Shown here: positions 36,678 to 45,601 of the stretch, in pieces | Numbering within the stretch: position 1 is the first letter of the stretch | How the letters are laid out: each line of letters begins with the position of its first letter | Source: Xanthobacteraceae bacterium | GTDB taxonomy: Bacteria; Pseudomonadota; Alphaproteobacteria; Rhizobiales; Xanthobacteraceae | Direction of reading: 5' to 3' | Assembly (NCBI GenBank): GCA_022844485.1 | Contig: JALHLQ010000008.1 | Span: forward strand, 62,001 to 126,000 | Length of the DNA stretch: 64,000 nt | Notes under the pieces: model-generated | Told to the model about the DNA's origin: nothing | Database searches by the model: none | What the model saw: the letters and a program-made list of their open reading frames with translations, nothing else | Program-made: the position numbers and the translations under genes

Positions 36678-38010
36678 AGAGGGCGACCTTATGTTGAGTT
36701 GACGAATGAGGTCGGCCGGCTGGCGGCGGGCCTGTCGGATCTCGGCATCAAGAAGGGCGAGGCGGTCGGCATCTACATGCCGATGATTCCCGAAATGGTC
36801 GTTTCCTTTCTCGCGCTCTCGCGACTTGGCTGCATCGTGCTGCCGTTGTTTTCAGGATTTGAAGCGGACGCAATTGCGACCCGGCTGAACGATGCCGAGA
36901 CCGTCGCCGTAATCACCTGCGACGGCGCGCTTCGGCGTGGCCGCTCTGCAGATGCGATCGAGCGCGATCTGAGGCAACTCGGCGTCGCCTGCGAGCGCAT
37001 TCGCGGACGCGACGGCTTGGGCGATCACATCGTCGCGCGATATATCGCCCCCGGCGTCAGCGGCGCGCCCGTGCTCGTCATGGGACACATCGATACCGTG
37101 TGGAATGTCGGTACGCTGGCGCAGCGTCCCGTGCGTGTTGAAGGCGACCGCGTTTACGGCCCCGGCATCTATGACATGAAGGCCGGCTCGTATCTCGCTT
37201 TCTACGCGCTGAAGCGCATCGTCGTGGAGGATCGCGTGGCGCCGCGACCAATCGTTGCGCTTTTCAATGCCGACGAGGAGATCGGCAGCCAGACCTCGCG
37301 CAAGATCATCGAGCGCGAGGGTCGGCAGGCCGCGTATGTGCTGGTGCCCGAGCCTGCCATTGCCCCAGGTGGCCGCCGTCACCTCGCGCAAGGGCTGGGG
37401 GCGTTTCCGCATGAAAGCCTTCGGACATCCGTCCCATGCCGGCGGAAACCACGCCGAAGGCCGCAGCGCCATCCGCGAGATCGCGCGGCACATTCTGGAA
37501 CTCGAGGACATGACCGATTACGAACGCGGCATCACCGTCCGTCAATGTCGGCGTTGTCCGCGGCGGAACGCTGCTCAACGTGGTGCCGGCTGAAGCAGAG
37601 ATCGAGATCGATGTGCGTGTGCCGAACGAGGGCGACGCGGAGCGCATGGCAATACTTCTGCATCGACTCAAGTCGCACGATCCCGATATCCGCGTCGAAG
37701 TGGACGGCGATTGGAATCGCCCACCCTTCGCCAAGACCGAGCGCGGCGCGCGCTTGTGCCAAGCTGCGGCCGAGCTCGCTCGAGAGCTCGGCTTCGAATT
37801 GCCTGAACCATGCGCGGCGGCGTCTCCGACGGCAACTTCACTGCAGCACTCGGCCGCCCGACGCTCGACGGGCTCGGCTGCGGCGGCCACGGTGCCCATG
37901 CCGAGGACGAGCACATCCTGATCAGCTCGATCGCCAACCGCGCGGCATTGATGATCAATATGCTGGCCTCCGCCGATTTCCAGCAGCGGGCGCTTGGGCC
38001 CGAAAGCTGA
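36678..38010 (+). pseudogene. Chimeric pseudogene: acyl-CoA synthetase N-terminal piece joined to frameshifted M20 peptidase
   Basis: From ~36678 to ~36930 the translation matches the start of an AMP-forming acyl-CoA synthetase (NEVGRLAAGLSDLGIKKGEA, YMPMIPEMVVSFLALSRLGC). It then runs in frame into an M20 peptidase of the glutamate-carboxypeptidase type (PVLVMGHIDTVWNVG, VYGPGIYDMKAG, NADEEIGS). The peptidase is broken three times: near 37366, at 37536-37543 by a tandem CGTC duplication, and near 37808. After the shifts, KGWGRFRMKAFGHPSHAGG, NVGVVRGGTLLNVVPAE and [19 protein letters not shown] continue the peptidase in other frames. It cannot make a full enzyme. Confidence 0.88.
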
Positions 38011-38136
38011 GCCAGGGCGTGGCCATCCTCCGTACAGGTCGACACCGTGGAGTTTATCATCCAGACGGTATTCCAGTGCTTTGTGTGCTGAAAGACCGAA
38101 TTCCGACGCCAACTGTTTCTTGGCCGTGACCTGAGA

Positions 38137-38180
38137 AATGGCGGAATCAAAATCCGCTGCCTTACCGCTTGGCTGCGCCC
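38137..38180 (-). pseudogene. tRNA-Gln 5' fragment
   Basis: 38137-38174 are identical to 52499-52536 of the intact tRNA-Gln, followed by one mismatch and five more matches. On the minus strand this covers the 5' acceptor strand, D arm, anticodon arm (TTG) and start of the variable loop. The T arm and 3' acceptor strand are missing, so it cannot be functional. It lies between the M20 pseudogene and the MFS gene. Confidence 0.85.
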
Positions 38181-38203
38181 AAGAAGGCGTGTGAGAGCGC
38201 GAA

Positions 38204-39481
38204 TCACCCAATTCGCTCCGCGCTCCGCCGCGCAATCGACGCGAATACGGACGCGACTGCGGCAGCCAGCGCGAGCAGCAGGAACGCCGATCTATAGCCG
38301 CCGAGCAGCGGCGCCGCCATCCCGAACAGCGCAGGGCCGACGAACACGCCGAGATAGGTGAGCGACAGAATGATCCCGGTCGCCTCTCCGACGCGTCCGG
38401 CGGGAGCGAGCCGCGCCGTCTCTGCCAAAAAGACGCCGTTCCAGCCGATCGCGGTTGCCCCCAGCAGCGTCAAGACAACGACGGCAAGCGAGGCTGACCG
38501 TGCCGCGAAGGCCAGCACCAGCGCGAGCGCGACGATCACGACGCCGATCGCCAGCAGAGTGCGCAAACCCTGATGCGTTGCGTCGGCTGCAAGCCCCCAC
38601 CCGACGCGTCCGATCACCCCCGCGACCTGAACCAAGCCGAGAACCATCCCTGCCATGACGATGGACAGCCCGTAATCTTCGACGAGGAGGACGACCAGAA
38701 AGGTGACGAGGCAGACCTGAACCGCAGCGAGAAGGAAGCCGATGGCGCAAAGATGTCGCAGCGGCGCGACTGCCAGCATCGACCAGATGCCCTCGAGGGG
38801 AGCGCGGAAAAGCGCATGTGAAGCGTCTCGGTCGTCATCCCACCGCGCCCGGGCGAACGCGAAGACGAGCGCAATCGATGCCGCCGCAAGCGCCGTCGCG
38901 AGGAGCGGCGCCCGCCAATCCACGAGTTCGGCGAGCGCCGGCGCGGTCAGGCCAGCGAGCACCCCGCCCAGCGGCACGCCGGTCTGTTTCAGCGAAAAGA
39001 CGAAGTTGCGCCGATGCGCGGGGGTAAAGCGCATCAGCAGATGGGATGCGGCCGGATTGGGGAGCCCATAGCCAATCCCCATCAAGATCGAGCCAACCGC
39101 GATCATTGCGAGCGACGCCGTCGCCGAAAGCGTAAGGCCCGCCGCCGCCAGGAGAAGCGCGATCTGATTCGTGCGCACGGGTCCGAACCGCCGCACGAAC
39201 CGGCCGCTGACGAGCGAAATCGCCGTCGCGAAGGCATACATCAGGCTGACCTGGAACCCGATCAGGGCGGAGGGCACGCCGAGCGACGCCGCCGCACGCG
39301 GCGCAATCGCCGGCAAGATCATCGTGGCCATCGAGACGAGCGCCTGCACGGCCGTCGCGGCAGCGACGATCAACGCGGTGCGCGCGCCGAACCGTGGATT
39401 CGTCAGGGCTCTCACGAAAATACGGGCGCAGAGATCGCGCGCTCCTCCTCCGTCTCGGGTACGGCTGCAGCCGCAAGACAC
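38204..39481 (-). CDS. MFS transporter
   Basis: This ~425-residue major facilitator protein has 12 predicted helices. Typical segments are QVSLMYAFATAISLVSGRFV followed by RRFGPVRTNQIALLLAAAG (the loop 2-3 signature region), PNPAASHLLMRFTPAHRRN and FSLKQTGVPLGG. The GTG at 39481 has AGGAGGT just upstream; a second GTG at 39415 is possible and gives a more usual N terminus. It is next to the CoA-transferase gene on the same strand (75 bp) and may carry the acid that cluster consumes. The substrate is unknown. Confidence 0.88.
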   Translation of the reverse strand: MSCGCSRTRDGGGARDLCARIFVRALTNPRFGARTALIVAAATAVQALVSMATMILPAIAPRAAASLGVPSALIGFQVSLMYAFATAISLVSGRFVRRFGPVRTNQIALLLAAAGLTLSATASLAMIAVGSILMGIGYGLPNPAASHLLMRFTPAHRRNFVFSLKQTGVPLGGVLAGLTAPALAELVDWRAPLLATALAAASIALVFAFARARWDDDRDASHALFRAPLEGIWSMLAVAPLRHLCAIGFLLAAVQVCLVTFLVVLLVEDYGLSIVMAGMVLGLVQVAGVIGRVGWGLAADATHQGLRTLLAIGVVIVALALVLAFAARSASLAVVVLTLLGATAIGWNGVFLAETARLAPAGRVGEATGIILSLTYLGVFVGPALFGMAAPLLGGYRSAFLLLALAAAVASVFASIARRSAERIG

Positions 39482-39556
39482 AGCACCTCCTGCACCGACG
39501 CGTTGCCGATGCGCGAAACCGCACGCGCTGATGCACGGCAGCGGGATCCTCGCTTC

Positions 39557-40711
39557 TCAAGCATGTCCCGCGGCGCGCGGCGGCGCACCCGTATCGACGA
39601 ACTCGGCGGTATGCTCGCCGAGCAGCGGCGGCGGAGCGAATTCCGGTTCGCAGCCGGCGATCTTGAACGGCGTGCCGACCAGGCGAAGCGCGCCATCCGG
39701 CGTCGGAATGGTGACGACCATGTCGCGCGCCGTCGTCAGGGGCGAGTCCAATGCCTGATCCAGCGTCTCAACGCCGGCCACCACAATGCCGAGCGGAGCA
39801 AGCCGACTAACCCAGGCGTCCGCCGTCGCGTTCTTCAGCAAGGTTGCGACCTCGCCAAGGACCAATTCGCGATTCTCCGAGCGCCCACGCATGGTCGCAA
39901 AGCGCGGGTCGGAGAGCCAGTGCGGTCGATCGACCTCGGTCGCGAGCCGGCGCCAAAACTCGTCGTGCGAAACGAACATGGCAAGATAGCCATCTGCGGT
40001 CGCGAATATCTGTGCCGGCACGATATAGGGATGAGCGCCGCTTTCCTGGCGGGCCGGGCGCTCGCCGGCATTGAGAAAGGCGCTCGCCAGATAATTCATC
40101 TGCGAGAGCATTACGTCGTAGAGCGATACATCGATCTGACCGCCGCGCCCTTGATAGATCAGGGCCAAAAGGCCGAGCGCGCCCATGATGCCGGCCGAAT
40201 TGTCGACCACCGAGTAGCCGGTCTTCGTCGGCGGCCCGCGGGGGTCTCCGGTCAGCGCCATGATGCCGGCGAGCGCCTGGATGACGTAGTCGTAAGCCGG
40301 GCGGTCCGCGAACGGCCCCTCGAGGCCGTAGCCCGTCAGCGCGAGACAGGCGATGCTCGGATTGATTTGGGCAAGCGCTTTATGCGTGAGGCCGAGCTTG
40401 TTGATGGCCGAAGGACGGAGATTGGTCAAAAGCCCCTGCGACTGCCGCACCAGCTTTTCAAAAGGCCTGCGCCCTTCGGCCGACGCGAGGTCGAGCACCA
40501 CGCTCTTCTTGTTACGGTTCAGGCTGGCAAAATAGGTGTTGTGTGGCCCCACCATGTGCGGACCGACCGAGCGCGCGATGTCGCCCGAACCCGGCGACTC
40601 GATCTTGATCACGTCGGCGCCAAGGTCGGCCAGCAGCATGCCGCAATAAGGCCCGGCGAGCATGTGGCCGACTTCGATGATGCGCACACCGGCGAGCGGC
40701 CGCTGGTTCAT
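39557..40711 (-). CDS. Class III CoA-transferase (CaiB/BaiF/formyl-CoA transferase family)
   Basis: This 384-residue protein moves CoA between carboxylic acids through an enzyme-bound aspartyl anhydride. MNQRPLAGVRIIEVGHMLAG is the standard start. 'IESPGSGDIAR' and LNRNKKSVVLDLASAEGR follow, and the catalytic Asp is D199 in DVSLYDVML. Its ATG overlaps the stop of the B12-binding subunit gene by four bases. It probably activates the free acid fed into the mutase pathway, or recovers CoA from its product. Confidence 0.92.
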   Translation of the reverse strand: MNQRPLAGVRIIEVGHMLAGPYCGMLLADLGADVIKIESPGSGDIARSVGPHMVGPHNTYFASLNRNKKSVVLDLASAEGRRPFEKLVRQSQGLLTNLRPSAINKLGLTHKALAQINPSIACLALTGYGLEGPFADRPAYDYVIQALAGIMALTGDPRGPPTKTGYSVVDNSAGIMGALGLLALIYQGRGGQIDVSLYDVMLSQMNYLASAFLNAGERPARQESGAHPYIVPAQIFATADGYLAMFVSHDEFWRRLATEVDRPHWLSDPRFATMRGRSENRELVLGEVATLLKNATADAWVSRLAPLGIVVAGVETLDQALDSPLTTARDMVVTIPTPDGALRLVGTPFKIAGCEPEFAPPPLLGEHTAEFVDTGAPPRAAGHA

Positions 40712-41115
40712 GTCGCGAGCTCCTGTGCGATCGTCTCGACGACGTGCTCGATCCGCATGTCAGCGGTAAAGACGCCGCGCACCCCGGCACCCGTGAGTAC
40801 GGCATGGTCTTCGGCCGGAATGGTGCCGCCGACGAACACAATAATGTCCGCGCCGTCGAGCGCCGCAAGCGCTTTGATCGTCTCGGACACAAGCTCGTTG
40901 TGACTGCCGGATAGGAGGCTCAAACCGACCGCGTCGACATCTTCATCGACGGCGACGCGGGCGATGAATTCCGGCGTCTTGCGCAGGCCGGTGTAGATCA
41001 CTTCGGCACCGGCGTCGCGCAACGCGAGCGCGATCACCTTCGCACCGACGTCGTGACCATCGAGCCCGGGCTTGGCGATCAGGATGCGCTTGCCTCGCAG
41101 ACTCGGTGCCTTCAT
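40708..41115 (-). CDS. Acyl-CoA mutase small subunit (cobalamin-binding)
   Basis: This 135-residue B12-binding domain has the base-off signature DxHxxG in GLDGHDVGAKV, where the His ligates cobalt, followed by SLLSGSHNELV and VFVGGTIPAEDHAVL. It is the separate small subunit of a methylmalonyl-/isobutyryl-/2-hydroxyisobutyryl-CoA mutase-type enzyme. The ATG at 41115 has GGAG nearby; the frame is open to 41304 without similarity. The large subunit gene is 115 bp upstream on the same strand. Confidence 0.92.
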   Translation of the reverse strand: MKAPSLRGKRILIAKPGLDGHDVGAKVIALALRDAGAEVIYTGLRKTPEFIARVAVDEDVDAVGLSLLSGSHNELVSETIKALAALDGADIIVFVGGTIPAEDHAVLTGAGVRGVFTADMRIEHVVETIAQELAT

Positions 41116-41230
41116 GGCTCCGTTCTCCAAGAGAGGGATGAGTTTTGGTCGAATCGGGCTACCTTGCCGAACATTCTGATTTGCGCGTGATCTTTCCGAA
41201 ATCCGGTGTCCACCTTTCGGGATCATGCTT

Positions 41231-42883
41231 TTAGAGCCTGATCGGCTCTTGGAATTCGCCCCAGCAGCTCTTGAGGACCGACACCATCTCGCCGACGCTG
41301 GCATAGGCGTGACAGCACTCGATCAGGATCGGCATGAGGTTCTCATTGTCCGTTTGTGCGGCAGCGCGCAGCCGCTCGAGCCCCACCGCAACACACGCCT
41401 GGTCACGTTTCACACGCGTCGCGGTGAACTTCTCGACCACGCGACGCGCCGCCTGCGGATCGATACGGAAGACTTCGCCGACCTCATTCTTCTGGTCCGG
41501 CCGCCGGAAATGGTTTTGGCCGACGACGACCGTGTGGCCGCGATCGATCGCTTCCTTGCGCGCGCGGGCGCGCTGGGCAATCCGCGTCTGCAAGTAGCCG
41601 TCCTCGATCGCCCTCTCGACGCCGCCGTAAGCGTCGATCTCCTCGATCACGGCGCGCGTCTCCTGCTCCATCTTGTCGGTAAGCCACTCGACGTAATAAC
41701 TGCCGCCGAGCGGATCGACCGTGCGCGCGATTCCGCTCTCGTAGGCGACGATCTGCTGCGTGCGCAGCGCGATCTCGGCGGAGGTTTCGGTCGGGATCTG
41801 AAAGGCCTCGTCGAAAGCGCAGGTGAAAATCGATTGCGCGCCGCCGAGCACAGCTGCCATGTTCTCGATTCCGACGCGAACGATGTTGTTGAGCGGCTGC
41901 GCCGCAGTGAGCGAGGACCCGCCGCAGACGACGCCAAAGCGGAATCGCTGGGCCTCCGGATCGGTGATCCCGAAGCGCTCCTCGACAAGCTTGGGCCACA
42001 GCCGCCGCGCGGCGCGGAATTTGCAGACTTCCTCGAAGAAATCCATGTGAACATAGAAGAAGAAAGACAGACGACGCGCGAAGCGCGTCGCATCGCCACC
42101 ACGTCGCAGCAGTTCGGCGACATAGGCGAGCCCGTTGGCGAGCGTGTAGCCGATCTCCTCGACGGCGGTGGCGCCGGCGTCACGCACATGCGCACCGGCG
42201 ATCGAGATGGGATTGAAACGCGGCGTCTCGTCCGTCGAGAATAGAACGGTGTCGGCGATCAATCGCATTGACGGGCGCACCGGAAAAATCCAGGTGCCGC
42301 GGGCGACATATTCCTTGAGGATGTCGTTCTGGATCGTCCCGGTGAGCTTGGCGCGCGGGACGCCCTGCGTGTCGGCTACCGCGCAATACATCGCATAGAT
42401 GATTGCCGCCGTGCCGTTGATGGTAAAGGAAGTCGAAATCTTCGACAGATCGATGCCGTCGAAGAGGACTTCCGCTTCGGCAAGACTTGAGAGTGACACG
42501 CCCACCTTGCCGACCTCGGGCCGCGCGATCGGATCGATCGGATCCAGCCCGCACTGCGTCGGGAGGTCGAGAGCGACCGACAGGCCGGTCTGGCCAGCGT
42601 CCAAGAGGAAGCGGTAGCGGGCGTTGGTGTCCTCGGCACTGCCGAAGCCGGAATATTGCCGGATGGTCCACAGCCGGCCACGGTATCCATCGGGAAAGAT
42701 GCCTCGCGTGAACGGCGGCTCGCCGGGGTGGCCCGGATCGAGATCGTGCGCCATTACCGCGTCGACCACAGCCGGCACCTCGATGCCCGACGGGGTCACG
42801 GCGGAAAGCTGCGGCGCAGGCAGATTCGACGGCAAAGACTCAATGATTTCCCCAGGGCTCGCTGCAGTTGCGACTTTGCTCAT
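41231..42883 (-). CDS. Acyl-CoA mutase large (catalytic) subunit with non-canonical active site
   Basis: This is the 550-residue TIM-barrel half of a B12-dependent acyl-CoA mutase; the B12 domain is on a separate gene. Using Propionibacterium methylmalonyl-CoA mutase numbering from memory, a constant offset of 12 aligns Tyr89 with Y77, Thr195/Gln197 with T183/Q185, Arg207 with R195 and His244 with H232. The Tyr/Arg pair favours a dicarboxylic acyl-CoA. However, Tyr243 is replaced by A231 (GAHVRD instead of GYH) and the Gln330 position by Val. The start at 42883 overlaps the crotonase-gene stop (ATGA). The substrate cannot be named. No MeaB/ArgK-type chaperone gene is nearby. Confidence 0.9.
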   Translation of the reverse strand: MSKVATAASPGEIIESLPSNLPAPQLSAVTPSGIEVPAVVDAVMAHDLDPGHPGEPPFTRGIFPDGYRGRLWTIRQYSGFGSAEDTNARYRFLLDAGQTGLSVALDLPTQCGLDPIDPIARPEVGKVGVSLSSLAEAEVLFDGIDLSKISTSFTINGTAAIIYAMYCAVADTQGVPRAKLTGTIQNDILKEYVARGTWIFPVRPSMRLIADTVLFSTDETPRFNPISIAGAHVRDAGATAVEEIGYTLANGLAYVAELLRRGGDATRFARRLSFFFYVHMDFFEEVCKFRAARRLWPKLVEERFGITDPEAQRFRFGVVCGGSSLTAAQPLNNIVRVGIENMAAVLGGAQSIFTCAFDEAFQIPTETSAEIALRTQQIVAYESGIARTVDPLGGSYYVEWLTDKMEQETRAVIEEIDAYGGVERAIEDGYLQTRIAQRARARKEAIDRGHTVVVGQNHFRRPDQKNEVGEVFRIDPQAARRVVEKFTATRVKRDQACVAVGLERLRAAAQTDNENLMPILIECCHAYASVGEMVSVLKSCWGEFQEPIRL

Positions 42884-43683
42884 TGTGCGCTCCGGCTGAG
42901 GATCTTGTGAGCGGCCGCCCAATGGTCCTCGTGGACCCAGGCCTCGGCGAAGCCTTTTGTCTCGATGTCTTCAAGCTCGCGGCGGCTCGCGCCGCATCTG
43001 TGCGCCACGGCCAGAGCCTTGAAGGCAGCCAGGACCTGACGCGGCTGCGCGAGGAACGGCGTGATGAAGTGATCGATGGCGGTCGCCAGCGAGGTGTCCG
43101 AGCTTGCGACGTCGTCGATCAGGCCGAGCGCCCGCGCGTCTGCGGCATCGAGCAGGTCAGCCCGGGCAAGCAGCGACAACGCCTTGCCGGGGCCGACAAG
43201 TGCGCCGAGATCGATGCCGCCGCCCCAGGCGGTGGTGATCGCGAGCTTGCCTTGCACGAAACCGATCCGTGCATGCGGCGCTGCAACTCGGAAGTCGCAC
43301 GCCACCGCCAGCTCCGCGCCACCGCCGAGCGCATCGCCATTCAGGGCCGCGATCACCGGCACAGGAAAATGGCGGATAACGTCGAGAACGCTGCGCGTCT
43401 CCCGCGACATCTGCTCTGCGGCGGCGACGGTGCGGATGCTGGAGAGTTCGATCAGATCGCCACCTGCCGCGAAGCTCTTCTCGCCGGCACCACTCAAGAC
43501 CGCCACCTTGATCCGCTCATTGCCGGCGTGAGCCGCGAACGCCTCTTTGAGCAACGCGAGTGCTGGCCGGCTCAGCGCGTTGCGCTTCTCCGGGCGATTG
43601 ATCGTCACGTCGAGCCGAGCTCCGTCCCGGGCGACGAGAACGAGTTCGCCTTCTCCGGACGCCACCGAGGCAGAGGAGGGCAT
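42880..43683 (-). CDS. Crotonase-fold protein (enoyl-CoA hydratase/decarboxylase family)
   Basis: This 267-residue protein has crotonase landmarks: RPEKRNALS, the oxyanion hole segment FAAGGDLIEL, and NGDALGGGAELAVACD. The first catalytic Glu (Glu144 of rat hydratase) is kept as E124. The second (Glu164) is Lys146 in FVQGKLAITTAWGGG, so ordinary hydration is unlikely. The W-G-G segment recalls ethylmalonyl/methylmalonyl-CoA decarboxylases. It is the first gene of the mutase/CoA-transferase operon and diverges from an IclR regulator. Confidence 0.85.
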   Translation of the reverse strand: MPSSASVASGEGELVLVARDGARLDVTINRPEKRNALSRPALALLKEAFAAHAGNERIKVAVLSGAGEKSFAAGGDLIELSSIRTVAAAEQMSRETRSVLDVIRHFPVPVIAALNGDALGGGAELAVACDFRVAAPHARIGFVQGKLAITTAWGGGIDLGALVGPGKALSLLARADLLDAADARALGLIDDVASSDTSLATAIDHFITPFLAQPRQVLAAFKALAVAHRCGASRRELEDIETKGFAEAWVHEDHWAAAHKILSRSAQ

Positions 43684-43709
43684 GCCACGCGAGACCCTAC
43701 TTGTTTCGG

Positions 43710-43720
43710 TATTCTGAATA
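43710..43720. promoter_or_regulatory. Candidate operator TATTC-T-GAATA
   Basis: An 11-bp palindrome lies in the 120-bp gap between the divergent crotonase and IclR genes, 27 bp from the crotonase start. IclR proteins often bind short palindromes in such gaps. The assignment rests on symmetry and position only. Confidence 0.3.
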
Positions 43721-43803
43721 TGCTTTCCTATAGCTGAAAATGGCGGGGCCGGTCAACGAAATTGAGTGCGCCCTCTGGCTAGGAACGGTGCAGGCAGCAG
43801 GCG

Positions 43804-44571
43804 ATGAGCGGCCAGGATCTGGTGAAGGCAGCGGCACGGACATTGGCGCTGTTCGAGGTGTTCGCGCGCACGCGCGCGCCGATGTCGCTGACCGAGCTCG
43901 CGCAGCAGATGAAGTCGCCGATTTCCAGCTGCCATGCGCTGGTGCGAACGCTGCAGGCGCGGGGCTATGTGTATGTGCTCGACGAGCGCAAGCGCGTTTA
44001 TCCGACCAAGCGGCTTGCGGTGATCGCGCAGGCGATCGCCGCCCATGATCCGGTGATCGAGCGCCTCTCGCCGATCCTGCGGCGGTTGCAGAACGTCACG
44101 GGGGAGACGGTGCTGATGGGGAAGCGGCAAGGCGACGCGGTCACCTATCTCGAGGTGATCGAAGGCGTGCACACGATCCGCTATGCGGCGCAGCCGGGAG
44201 ACACCAAGCCCCTGCATTCAAGCGCCATCGGCAAGGCGATGCTCGGGGCACTTGACGAGCAGGAGCATCGCCGCCTTCTTCAGCGGCTGAAGCTGCCGCG
44301 AGTCACCGATCGCACCATCACCGATCCAGAGGACTTGCGTGCCCAGATCGCGGCGAGCCGCAGGCGCGGTTACTTCGTCACCCGCGGCGAGAACGTGCCG
44401 GACGTGATGGCCATCGCTATCGCTCGGCAGATCAACGACCAGCCTTATGGCATCGCCATCGCGGGGCCTATCGCGCGCATCGAAGCGCGGTTCGATGTGT
44501 GCGTCACCGCGTTGATGGACGCGGGAGCTGCTATCGACCGTCTCGAAACGCGCCTGCGCGGTGCCGCGTGA
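43804..44571 (+). CDS. IclR-family transcriptional regulator
   Basis: This is a 255-residue regulator. An N-terminal winged helix (residues ~5-65: TLALFEVFARTRAPMSLTEL, SSCHALVRTLQARGYVYVL) precedes the IclR effector-binding domain (HSSAIGKAMLGAL, YFVTRGENVPDVMAIAIA). It is divergent from the acyl-CoA mutase cluster and upstream of a Bug receptor, so it probably controls one or both in response to an organic acid. Confidence 0.92.
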   Translation: MSGQDLVKAAARTLALFEVFARTRAPMSLTELAQQMKSPISSCHALVRTLQARGYVYVLDERKRVYPTKRLAVIAQAIAAHDPVIERLSPILRRLQNVTGETVLMGKRQGDAVTYLEVIEGVHTIRYAAQPGDTKPLHSSAIGKAMLGALDEQEHRRLLQRLKLPRVTDRTITDPEDLRAQIAASRRRGYFVTRGENVPDVMAIAIARQINDQPYGIAIAGPIARIEARFDVCVTALMDAGAAIDRLETRLRGAA

Positions 44572-44620
44572 TTAACGTGCAAACGCCCCCCCAAAACGCC
44601 AACCGGGAGGAGATGGAGCG

Positions 44621-45601
44621 ATGAACAGGACCGGGGTATCGGGCCGCATGATCTTGGCGCTGGCATGCTTGCTTGCCGTGGCCACGTCCGCCGCTGCGGA
44701 CAAATATCCGTCGAGGACGGTGAGGATCGTCGTGCCGCAAGCGCCCGGCGGCGCAACCGACGTGTTTGCCCGCAAGATCGGCCAGGTGTTGAGCGAACGC
44801 TGGGGTCAGCCGGTGGTGGTGGAAAATCGGGCCGGCGCGGGCGGGGTGGTCGGGACCGACGCGGTCGCGAAATCGCCGGCCGACGGCTACACTCTTCTCG
44901 TCACCTATGCGGGCTCGCAGGCGATCAACCCGAGCCTCTATCCCAACATCCCGTTCGACTCGGTGAAGGACTTTCAGCCGATTGGGACGATCGCAGTGAC
45001 GCCGTTCTTCCTGATCACGGCGCACAAGCTGCCGGTAAAGACCGTCGCGGAATACGTCGCCATGGCGCGCGCCAAGCCGGAAAGCATCACCTATGCGTCG
45101 GCGGGCAATGGTTCAGTGAACCACCTGCTTGGCGAAATGCTCAAGATGGAAGCCAAGATCAAGATCCTGCACGTTCCCTATCGCGGCGCCGCGCCCGCGA
45201 TCACGGATGTCATCGGCGGACAAGTCGATTCCGCTTTCGCCAGTGTGCCTTCCGTGATTCAGATGGTTCGCAGTGGCACAGTGCGTGCGCTCGCAGTGAG
45301 CAGCGCGCAGCGCGTCGCCGTCGCGCCCGACGTGCCGACGATTGCGGAATCCGGTTATCCGGATTTCGACGTGAACCCGTGGTGGGGAATTTTCGCCCCG
45401 GCCGGCATCGATACGGCTACCGTGCGCAAGATTAATGCGGAGGTCGGCGAGATCCTCCGGACGCAGGACATGAAGGACTTCCTTGCAGCGCAGGGCGCCG
45501 AGCCATTCATCCGCTCTCCGGAGGAGTTTCGCAAACTGCTGCAAGCCGATATCGCAAGGTGGGCCAAGGTCGTAAAGGCCGCGGGCGTCACACTAAACTG
45601 A
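44621..45601 (+). CDS. Bug-family periplasmic receptor (TctC-like)
   Basis: This 326-residue protein has a Sec signal (to ATSAAA) and the Bug fold: YPSRTVRIVVPQAPGGATDV, VVVENRAGAGGVVGTDAVA, SPADGYTLLV and HVPYRGAAPAITDVIGG. Bug proteins bind carboxylates or amides, usually for a tripartite tricarboxylate transporter. No TctA or TctB gene is in the window, so it is an orphan receptor. GGGAGGAG lies ~10 bases upstream of the ATG. It is 49 bp after the IclR gene. Confidence 0.92.
   Translation: MNRTGVSGRMILALACLLAVATSAAADKYPSRTVRIVVPQAPGGATDVFARKIGQVLSERWGQPVVVENRAGAGGVVGTDAVAKSPADGYTLLVTYAGSQAINPSLYPNIPFDSVKDFQPIGTIAVTPFFLITAHKLPVKTVAEYVAMARAKPESITYASAGNGSVNHLLGEMLKMEAKIKILHVPYRGAAPAITDVIGGQVDSAFASVPSVIQMVRSGTVRALAVSSAQRVAVAPDVPTIAESGYPDFDVNPWWGIFAPAGIDTATVRKINAEVGEILRTQDMKDFLAAQGAEPFIRSPEEFRKLLQADIARWAKVVKAAGVTLN

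Noticed and set aside
39014-40903. 629-codon plus-strand ORF
   Set aside because: Antisense of the MFS and CoA-transferase genes; composition only.
41116-42000. Cobalamin riboswitch near the B12 mutase genes
   Set aside because: No B12-box-like conserved segment seen in the 115-bp inter-subunit gap or before the first gene.
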